This document shows, piece by piece, positions 1 through 5,547 of a stretch of DNA of 5,548 bases. A program made the translations under genes and the position numbers. The first letter of the stretch is position 1. Each line of letters starts with the position of its first letter. The DNA is taken from assembly GCA_039908285.1 (NCBI GenBank), contig JAMOBE010000154.1, positions 1 to 5,548 of the forward strand. Reading direction: 5' to 3'. A model generated the notes under the pieces. It had not been told where the DNA came from. It made no database searches and saw only the letters and a list, made by a program, of their open reading frames with translations. This stretch comes from JAMOBE01 sp039908285. Lineage in GTDB: Bacteria > Pseudomonadota > Alphaproteobacteria > Rhodospirillales > Rhodospirillaceae.

Positions 1-117
1 ATCTGGGAAGGCCACCAACCGGTTACAAACCGGCACGCCAAGAAGGAAATTCAACTAATAGGCGGTGGTTTGGCCGGCCGGCGAGATGAGCGATTCCATT
101 CCCGGCGTCGAGGAGGC
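1..117. repeat. Left terminal inverted repeat, 117 bp
   Basis: Bases 1-117 are the reverse complement of 5431-5547 with a single mismatch (T59 against G5489). The repeat contains a small hairpin, CCGGTT (19-24) and AACCGG (28-33) around ACA, and the palindrome GGCCGGCC at 72-79. The inner edge at 117 coincides with the point where the primase-helicase reading frame stops looking like its family, so the repeat truncates that gene and supplies an unrelated tail. No IS family was recognised from these ends. The imperfect match argues against a simple k-mer overlap artefact but does not exclude a mis-joined inverted repeat. Confidence 0.9.
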
Positions 118-1820
118 TCGATGAGGCGAGGCTCGATGGCCGGGCCGTTGCGCAGTTCGAAGTGCAGGACGCGCTCGGGCCGATCTTCCTCGGGACGCAT
201 CATGACGATACCGGAGGTGTAGAAGCTGCGGAGCGCGCTGGCGCCAGACAGCGCCATGAACGGGTCCTCGGTGAGCTGCTTCTTGGTGATCTTCCTGGTG
301 TGGTGGCAGAGGATCAGACCGGCGTCGGGGGCGACGGCATCGCGCAGGGCCTCGACCCTCTCCTGCAGGAAGAACAGCATGGCGGCGTTGTCGTTCTCGC
401 TGTCGCCGCTTGGGCCACCGTCGAACAGGTTGCGGATGGGGTCGAGACAGATGAGGTCGGGCGGCTCGATCGGGAACGCGCCGCGCGCTGCCACCGTATT
501 ACTGACCCGAAAAATCTTCGCGGCGCGCGAAGAATTTTCGGGTCAGTAATACGAATCTTTTTGGTTGCGGCTCCGCCGCGTTGGGGCCAGTGCCAGGCCG
601 TTGTCATCCAGGAGCACCCGCATCTTCGGCGTGGCGACGAGGTTGCCGCGGGCGGCAGCCAGGACGGCGGGGGCGATGTGGATGCGTTGGAGGCGCTCGC
701 GGAGGTAGTGGTACTGGATCTCGGCCTGGAGATAGAACACCCGCAGGGGGCGGCGGGGAGCGAACCCGAGGAAGGGGATGCCGGCGGCCATGTGGACCAG
801 CAGGCTGATGACGAAGTCGCTCTTGCCCACCTTGGGGGCGCCGCCCAGCACCAGCATGCCGCCCGGAGTCAGCAAACGGGGGGCAATGATGTCGTCCGGC
901 ATCGGGCTGGTGTCGTCGAGCAGGGCGCCCAGGGTGAACACCGGCAAGGTGGCCGGTGGGGTGGCCGGCAGTCGCTCGAGACCGGGACCGTTGCGCTCCT
1001 CGTGCACCTGCCACAAGCGTTGCGCCTCGGCGGCGAGACGCTCCAGCGGCCAAGCCGGGCGCAGCATGGCAGCGTTGTACTGGCAGATGGCCTCCCAGGC
1101 TTCGTCGCGGGTCAGACGGCCGTCGTGGGCCATACGGACGTAGTGGCCGATGGCGGCGCTGGCGCCCTGGAAGCGGGTCCAGTCGTCCTGGCCGCCGTCG
1201 CGGACCGGGGTGACCAGGACGGCGTCGATACCGGGCCTGATGAAAGTCGGGGCTGGCTCCGCGCCAACACCACCAAGCGGCGGCATGGCATCGACCGCCT
1301 CGGCGAAGTCGCGCAGGTCGACCTCGACATGCGGATTGTGGGCGCGGATGGCGACCAGGCGCCGGTGACCATGCTTGTGATAGACCGAACCGGCAACGCG
1401 GATCGGCTGATGGCCGGAGCGGAAATGCACGTCGCCACCGACCTTGACGGCGATGTCGCCGCGCAGCAGGCATACCAGGGCGATGTCCTCACCCTCGGCC
1501 GGCTCGGTCAGACGCCACCAGACGTGCAGCTTGTCCTGACCCTCGGCGGTGCGGCCGCCGCTGGCCACCAGGAGGGTGGGCTCGCCCAGGTAATGAATCA
1601 GGTGATTGAGCTTGGCCTGGATATCGCCGACATCGATGTCCACCAGCACCGTCTGCATCTGGCGCAGGTCGGTGGCCTTGGCCTGGCCGTGCCCGGCGAC
1701 GGTGCCGGGGACGACGTAGAACGCGGCGCCCTCGCGCGCCGCCCAGGCGGCGAACGTGAGTACCTTGTCCCTGAGGGTGTCGTTGGTCTCGACCCAGGCG
1801 TTATGGGGGCGGCCGTCGAA
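51..1820 (-). CDS. PrimPol primase fused to RecA-like replicative helicase, interrupted by an 84-bp element and truncated at both ends
   Basis: This is a replication protein that would prime and unwind DNA for a phage or plasmid. The N-terminal part shows archaeo-eukaryotic primase signatures: VDID with Asp near nt 1640 and 1634, the His of KLHVWW near 1526, and QPIRVAGSVYHK near 1410-1375. A RecA-like domain of the AAA_25/RepA type follows, with Walker A GGAPKVGKS (about 845-819), Walker B LICLDP (about 455-440) and CHHTRK (about 308-291). An 84-bp element at 496-579 lies between Walker A and Walker B and places TGA at 543-545. The frame is the same on both sides, so without the element the ORF is continuous for about 561 residues, and the join reads NGLALAPT-VAARG. 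The first recognisable residues are near 1808, with no sensible start codon there. Frame 1820-1934 upstream is the nuclease read out of frame, so the N-terminus appears deleted. After nt 119 the last 22 residues come from the terminal repeat. If TGA is read as stop, only a primase plus half a helicase is made. Confidence 0.8.
113..138 (+). repeat. 11-bp direct repeat at the inner edge of the left TIR
   Basis: GAGGCTCGATG occurs at 113-123 and again at 128-138, a 15-bp period. The first copy straddles the inner boundary of the inverted repeat at 117. Short direct repeats at such a boundary fit a microhomology or template-switch joint. Because the two copies are only 15 bp apart in GC-rich coding DNA, an ordinary codon duplication (Ile-Glu-Pro read twice on the minus strand) is also possible. 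Confidence 0.6.
496..579 (-). mobile_element. 84-bp palindromic element, copy 1 (in the primase-helicase gene)
   Basis: Read on the minus strand, a 27-nt tail (579-553) carries the GCGGC-GGA-GCCGC hairpin and then AACCAAAAAGATTC. A 57-nt palindrome follows, with arms 552-526 and 522-496 and loop 523-525. The arms pair over 27 bp with one A-A mismatch (514/534). This is the most diverged copy: the arm middle reads CCCGAAAA instead of TCTCAGGA, with the change mirrored on both arms. It splits a Thr codon after position 2 and puts TGA at 543-545 in the host frame. Removing it restores the frame. No target duplication is visible. Confidence 0.9.
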
Positions 1821-1822
1821 CC

Positions 1823-2422
1823 CCTGTAGGCCTGGTAGACGGCGATCTGAGCGGCGTAGACCGGCTTGGTCACGACCACGCCCTTGTCGGCGGTCGCCTT
1901 CCAATTGCGGGCGTTCATGGTCTTGCATTCCCATAACGCGGCGGAGCCGCAACCAAAAAGATTTGTATTACTGATCTCAGGAATCTTCGCGTGCCGCGAA
2001 GATTCCTGAGATCAGTAATACGGGGCCGGGAAACCACCAAGGTCGGGCCCACCGGCGATGATGCCGTCCACGTGGCCGCGGATGCGTCCTCCGGCGACCG
2101 AGAAGCCGAACTGCTCGCCGTCCGGACGGTTGCCCTTGCGGGTGTAAAGATCAAACCCGGCGGCCTTGAGCCAAGCGACGGCAAGGTCCTCCAGGGCGTG
2201 GCCGATGGCAAAGATGCGCAAGGTCCGGCCCGCGAACCCGCGTCCCTCGTCCATCGGCGCGCCGGCATACTCGAACTGCAACGCGCGTTCGCAGGCGACA
2301 CCGAGACGCGAGCCGCCGAGGTATGCGCGGGCGGGGGTCGCCTGGTCAGTTGCGACCAAGGCCGTGTCGATGGCGGCATTGACCCGGTCGGCGACGGTTG
2401 CCTTATGGTTGTAATCCAGCAT
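1823..2422 (-). CDS. PD-(D/E)XK nuclease (Cas4/RecB-like), interrupted by an 84-bp element and lacking its C-terminus
   Basis: This is a probable phage-type exonuclease of the Cas4/RecB superfamily, acting on DNA ends in recombination. Visible signatures are Cys44 in the GVACERALQFEY region (the place of the first Fe-S cysteine in Cas4-like enzymes), GHALE (Glu78), GHVDG (Asp119), the ECK triad in LWECK, and QIAVY as the Q-x3-Y helix motif. The ATG at 2422-2420 overlaps the stop of the preceding gene (TGATG), which indicates translational coupling. The 84-bp element at 1938-2021 separates Asp119 from ECK and introduces TGA at 2012-2014. Excising it rejoins GGFPAP-LWECK in frame. After QAY (about 1827) the frame loses family character and runs out of register to 1598, while the primase frame begins near 1808. 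The C-terminal cysteines expected for Cas4-like proteins are absent, so a deletion or frameshift joint is inferred. As it stands, conventional translation would give only 136 residues without ECK. Confidence 0.78.
1938..2021 (+). mobile_element. 84-bp palindromic element, copy 2 (inverted, in the nuclease gene)
   Basis: The orientation is opposite to the other three copies: the tail is at 1938-1964 and the palindrome at 1965-2021, with perfect 27-bp arms (1965-1991 and 1995-2021) around loop TGC. The tail differs from the other copies by one base next to the palindrome (GATTT for GATTC). It lies between the catalytic Asp and ECK of the nuclease, splits a Pro codon after position 2, and places TGA at 2012-2014. 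On the coding strand the hairpin is followed by AAATCTTTTTGG, a weakly terminator-like arrangement. Removing the 84 bp restores a contiguous nuclease motif. Confidence 0.92.
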
Positions 2423-2715
2423 CAGAACGGGACCTCCGGCCCGGGGTCCTTCGGCATGGAGATCAGCGCCTCCTGGTAGGCGGTCACCGTGACCTCGATC
2501 AGGGCAAGCACCTGGGGCTCCGTATTACTGATCTCAATAATCTTCGCGCGCGGCGAAGATTATTGAGATCAGTAATACGAATCTTTTTGGTTGCGGCTCC
2601 GCCGCATTATGATATCGGCAAGGCGGGTGGCCCATCCGATCCACTCCAGAACCTCGGCCACGGGTTTGATGGTTGCGCGGAAGGCGGCCAATTCCTGTTC
2701 GGTAGGGTCGATCAT
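2422..2715 (-). CDS. Small uncharacterised protein (69 aa without the element), interrupted by an 84-bp element
   Basis: I do not recognise this family. With the element at 2522-2605 removed, the gene encodes 69 residues beginning MIDPTEQELAAF and ending GPEVPF, acidic and mainly predicted helical. The join reads RLADIIM-EPQVLAL. The ATG at 2715 follows a strong ribosome binding site (AGGGGGAG), 12 bases after the helicase stop. The stop overlaps the nuclease start as TGATG, so the gene sits in the middle of a tightly coupled helicase-small protein-nuclease operon and probably serves the same replication/recombination module. With the element present the frame meets TGA (2569-2571) and TAA (2560-2562), so only about 50 residues could be made without read-through or removal. 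The exact frame match on both sides, the RBS and the overlapped stop/start support a real gene despite the interruption. Confidence 0.65.
2522..2605 (-). mobile_element. 84-bp palindromic element, copy 3 (in the small gene)
   Basis: On the minus strand the tail is 2605-2579, identical to copies 1 and 4. The palindrome is 2578-2522, with perfect 26-bp arms and a 5-nt loop (2548-2552). The arm middle reads CAATAA where copies 2 and 4 have CAGGAA, mirrored on the other arm. It splits an ATG codon after position 2. Two stops fall in the host frame, TGA at 2569-2571 and TAA at 2560-2562. Removal restores the small ORF. There is no target duplication. Confidence 0.92.
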
Positions 2716-2718
2716 GTG

Positions 2719-2727
2719 CTCCCCCTC
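2719..2727 (-). promoter_or_regulatory. Ribosome binding site of the small gene
   Basis: GAGGGGGAG on the minus strand ends three bases before the ATG at 2715, with the purine core about 5-8 bases upstream. It begins directly after the TGA of the helicase ORF (2730-2728). It fixes the start of the small gene and supports operon translation from the helicase onwards. Confidence 0.7.
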
Positions 2728-3558
2728 TCACGCGGCCCGCGCATGCGCCTCCGCCCCCAGCACCAGGGCGCGGATGGCGGAGCGGTTGAAGCTGAAGGTC
2801 AGCAGAGCCGAGGCCTGATAGCGGCTGAGACCGAAGTCCTGGCGATACTCCGGCGGCAGGTGTGCGAGCTGGCGGTCGGTGGCCGGCTGGTTCAGCCACG
2901 AACGGCCTTTGTGGGCGCTCTCGTCGGTCTCGTTGCCGTTCAGCCAGTCGTCGGCCGCGGCCAGACACACCGGGCGCTCGCCGATGGCCAGGAGACATGG
3001 GCGCTGGCGGGAGAGGCCCCCGACGCCGTACCAGCGACCGTTGAGGAAGAAGATGCCGCCCCAGGCGTTGAAGCCGTTGGCGACGAGCGCCGCGTCATCC
3101 CCGAACAGGTCGCACCAGCGGAAGGGTGACCGGTTCAGCAGGTCGATCTCCGTCATCACGAAGTCGCCGATCGGCGCATGGCTGGCGGCGGGATGACGGC
3201 CCCAGATGTAGCCGCACAATGGGCATTCGGTGATCCCAAGAGGGACAGTGGCATCGCAGGCCGGACACACCTTGGTCGGAGCCTCTCCGGTCTCCCTGCC
3301 GTCGAGATCGACATCCTGCTCCAGCGAGCCGTGCAGGAGGGTCGACGTTCCGAAATCCAGCACGACGCAGTCCGACTTGATGACGCCGGGGTGCTCGGCC
3401 GGATCGACCGTGCGCAGACCACGCCCGACCATCTGGATCATGGTGCTCTTGTAGGAACTGGGGCGGAGCAGCACGACGCAGGAGGTCGGTTGATGGTCCC
3501 AGCCCTCGGTCAGCATCTGGTGTTCTACCGTGACGAGCGGTAAACGCGGATCACTCAC
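2728..3558 (-). CDS. C-terminal half of an SF2 (DEAD/DEAH-type) helicase with a zinc ribbon
   Basis: An ATP-dependent nucleic acid helicase fragment of 276 codons. It starts inside RecA domain 2, with motif V at MLTEGWD (residues 15-21) and motif VI at QMVGRGLR (42-49). A four-cysteine zinc ribbon follows, CPAC and CPLC (Cys98, 101, 112, 115), and then a C-terminal region of about 150 residues with WCDLF and NGRWYGVGG that I associate with phage helicases. The whole first RecA domain (Walker A, DExx box, motif III) is absent. The apparent GTG start at 3558 overlaps the stop of the upstream ORF by four bases (GTGA), and the sequence is family-like from the first few codons, so this looks like a truncation joint rather than a natural start. 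It is followed closely by the small gene. It is the only one of the five genes without an 84-bp element, but half of it is missing. On its own it should not have helicase activity. Confidence 0.8.
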   Translation of the reverse strand: MSDPRLPLVTVEHQMLTEGWDHQPTSCVVLLRPSSYKSTMIQMVGRGLRTVDPAEHPGVIKSDCVVLDFGTSTLLHGSLEQDVDLDGRETGEAPTKVCPACDATVPLGITECPLCGYIWGRHPAASHAPIGDFVMTEIDLLNRSPFRWCDLFGDDAALVANGFNAWGGIFFLNGRWYGVGGLSRQRPCLLAIGERPVCLAAADDWLNGNETDESAHKGRSWLNQPATDRQLAHLPPEYRQDFGLSRYQASALLTFSFNRSAIRALVLGAEAHARAA

Positions 3559-5462
3559 AGCATTCGTCGATCGTTCTCTCGAAGGACATCATCAATACGA
3601 TATACTTTCAGGTGAATAAGGCGCTCGAACATGGCAAGTGCCTGGATGCGCGTCGGTTCCTCGCGATGCAGCGTAAGCACGATGTTGGTGATGTCTCCGG
3701 CTGATCCGGCCCATCGTGTCTGAATATTTGCCATGTCTGGTCCGTGCTGATCGAGCAATGCACCGACCACGCTCGTAACCAGTTCCGGCTCCAGGCCATC
3801 CTGCAGTGCGGTGCTAAGTCGTTCGACCAGAAATGATGCATCGGCTGATATGGCATCGACTCGGTTTACCAGAGTGCGCAGGAGATTTCGCGTGTGGTCG
3901 TCGACGGGCAGCGAATTATTCTGCCGGAATACATCCATGAGAGCGTTACCGGCATCCTCTGTATTACGGATCTCAGGAATCTTCGCGAGGCGCGAAGATT
4001 CCTGAGATCCGTAATACGAATCTTTTTGGTTGCGGCTCCGCCGCGATAGGACAAGCTCCGCCAGTTTTGCGGCCAGCGGCCCCGCATGCGGCCGTAGTTT
4101 GGGATCGCCCCAGGTGTGTGCGGTTGTGTACGAGGCCCCGAGACGAAACTCCGCCAGCCGCTCGTCCTCGGTGGTAATGGCGCCAGAAACGATATCCCGG
4201 CACAGATCCGCGGCGTGCTCATCCTCTGGATAGAGGAGGTGGCGGAGCACGATGAATTCGCCGACGGCCTGTGCTCCGCCGCACCACTCAGAATTCTGCC
4301 AATCTTCAACAACCGAGCGGACCGTCGCCGCCGGTAGCCACCGGTGTATACACGCCAACAGGGTAACGCCGGCCTCACTTCTTCCCAGGTCAGGAAAACG
4401 GCTCAACAGCTTTTCGATGAAGGCGACGGCGTGGTCGCGCTCGGCGTTCTGAAGATACCTCAACGTAGGCGCCATGGCCTGCCAGACCTTGACACTCTCC
4501 CGGCGGTTCAAATGACGATCAAGGAGGTCAAGCCATCGGTCCCATTCTGCCGGCTTTCGCCGAAGGAGGCCCCATGTAAGGGCGTCAAGAATGGTGTAAT
4601 TGCCGCCTGTCGATGTGTCGCCGTTATGCCAAAGGAAGCTTCGTGCTTCGTCCCGGCTTTTCCCGCCGTTTACCTCCGGAGTCTCTTTCTCCCCAGCATC
4701 GACAAGCCAGCCCTCGAGCATGTCACAGGTCGCATCGTCCAGGCCGTCGAGCTTTTTTCCAAGCGCGTTAAAGGAGAAGGCAGTGGACATCCTAAAATCC
4801 TGCGAGTGGAAACCCCGCCGGTCCAGTTGGTGAATTTTGTCCACGACAATCTGAGGAGACACGGTCTCAAGCTCCGCCATTTTCTGCAGAGCTTCCGCCG
4901 CCGGGCGCTCCTGGAGGCCGGGCTGGAACTCGTCGATCAGACGCAGGGCGCGGTCGGGGTCGCGCTTGGCGAGTTCCCCGAATTCGCGGGAAGCCTGGAT
5001 GCTGCCGCCAGCCATGAGTTGGGTCGGATGGTCCCACCCCGTCGCATCCGGCAGGTGATTGAAAAGACCCAGGATAGCGTCGTCCTTCGCCAGTGCCATC
5101 TGATCGGCGGATACGGGCGATCCTATCCAGCCGACTGTTATCTCTCCACATCGCCGTCTTCGCCCATCACCGAAACACCGCCGTTCTTCAACGAGTCGGC
5201 GTTTGGTCTTTTCTCTGAGAAGATCAACAGGGAGAAGGTTGAACAGAATATATTTGTATTCTCTGTTCCATTTGATAATTTTCTGTCTTGTTTCGGTTTT
5301 TGTATCTTCATCCGGGACATAGGGCGACCAACTCGATATCGCGGTCTCCATCTTGTTCACCGCGACACCATCAAGACGGGGAGCGGCGGCAGCGATCAAG
5401 TGACACGTATCGTGGAGTGGGTCGTTTCCCGCCTCCTCGACGCCGGGAATGGAATCGCTCAT
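3555..5462 (-). CDS. Helical-repeat C-terminal region of a STAND/NACHT-like large protein, carrying an in-frame 84-bp element
   Basis: The ORF has 635 codons from the ATG at 5462, or 642 from a GTG at 5483; an in-frame TAA lies just upstream of the GTG. The body is leucine- and tryptophan-rich alpha-helical repeat, consistent with HEAT/TPR-like solenoids. Stretches such as GWIGSPVSADQM, the DPDRALRLIDEF region and the final AMFERLIHLKVY resemble the sensor half of large STAND/NACHT ATPases, some of which act in antiphage defence. This family call is from memory and tentative. No Walker A/B NTPase domain is present, so the N-terminal effector and ATPase parts would be missing. The first 11 codons come from the terminal repeat (inner edge 5431), so this start is probably created by the rearrangement. 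The element at 3961-4044 adds 28 residues near position 473-501 and, uniquely, contains no stop, so the protein reads through. Without it the ORF is 607 aa. GC is visibly lower than in the neighbouring operon, suggesting separate origin. Confidence 0.6.
   Translation of the reverse strand: MSDSIPGVEEAGNDPLHDTCHLIAAAAPRLDGVAVNKMETAISSWSPYVPDEDTKTETRQKIIKWNREYKYILFNLLPVDLLREKTKRRLVEERRCFGDGRRRRCGEITVGWIGSPVSADQMALAKDDAILGLFNHLPDATGWDHPTQLMAGGSIQASREFGELAKRDPDRALRLIDEFQPGLQERPAAEALQKMAELETVSPQIVVDKIHQLDRRGFHSQDFRMSTAFSFNALGKKLDGLDDATCDMLEGWLVDAGEKETPEVNGGKSRDEARSFLWHNGDTSTGGNYTILDALTWGLLRRKPAEWDRWLDLLDRHLNRRESVKVWQAMAPTLRYLQNAERDHAVAFIEKLLSRFPDLGRSEAGVTLLACIHRWLPAATVRSVVEDWQNSEWCGGAQAVGEFIVLRHLLYPEDEHAADLCRDIVSGAITTEDERLAEFRLGASYTTAHTWGDPKLRPHAGPLAAKLAELVLSRRSRNQKDSYYGSQESSRLAKIPEIRNTEDAGNALMDVFRQNNSLPVDDHTRNLLRTLVNRVDAISADASFLVERLSTALQDGLEPELVTSVVGALLDQHGPDMANIQTRWAGSAGDITNIVLTLHREEPTRIQALAMFERLIHLKVYRIDDVLRENDRRML
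3961..4044 (-). mobile_element. 84-bp palindromic element, copy 4 (read through in the STAND-like ORF)
   Basis: The tail is 4044-4018 and the palindrome 4017-3961, with perfect 27-bp arms around a 3-nt loop (3988-3990). It differs from copy 2 in the stem only by a paired substitution at 3968 (G for T) and 4010 (C for A). That change turns the in-frame TGA into GGA and keeps base pairing. It splits a Ser codon after position 2. It is translated as 28 residues including RRSRNQKDSYY and KIPEIRN. Removal leaves ELVLS-EDAGNAL in frame. There is no target duplication. Confidence 0.92.
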
Positions 5463-5547
5463 CTCGCCGGCCGGCCAAACCACCGCCTGTTAGTTGAATT
5501 TCCTTCTTGGCGTGCCGGTTTGTAACCGGTTGGTGGCCTTCCCAGAT
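5431..5547. repeat. Right terminal inverted repeat, 117 bp
   Basis: This is the inverted partner of 1-117 with one mismatch (G5489 against T59). Its inner edge lies at the junction with the STAND-like ORF. Read on the minus strand it supplies the codons MSDSIPGVEEA fused to that ORF. The same codons occur on the plus strand of the left copy (86-117), where they run into a stop at once. No transposase gene is linked to either end within the window. Confidence 0.9.

Noticed and set aside
162..1829. Long plus-strand ORF of 555 codons opposite the primase-helicase
   Set aside because: Its sequence is low in recognisable motifs and rich in Gly, Ala, Val and Gln. It is the antisense shadow of a GC-rich gene whose minus-strand frame carries PrimPol and Walker motifs. 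It also reads straight through the antisense of copy 1.
543..1952. Taking the primase gene as starting at 1952 or 1934
   Set aside because: The codons from 1952 to about 1823 are the 84-bp element tail and the nuclease coding sequence read out of frame (LWECKTMNARNWK lies in the other frame), so this is not a real N-terminus.
496..4044. Palindromes as a CRISPR array or tRNA-like genes
   Set aside because: There are only four copies, spaced irregularly by hundreds of bases, without spacers of uniform size. No cloverleaf or CCA end is present.
496..4044. The 84-bp element as a group I or group II intron, or an intein
   Set aside because: It is far too short for a catalytic intron core and shows no GUGYG...AY ends or domain V. 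It is also too short for an intein and lacks the splice-junction Cys/Ser and HN residues.
4344..5525. Plus-strand ORF of 393 codons opposite the STAND-like gene
   Set aside because: It has no recognisable motif or plausible RBS, and the minus-strand frame has clear helical-repeat protein character. It is treated as a shadow.
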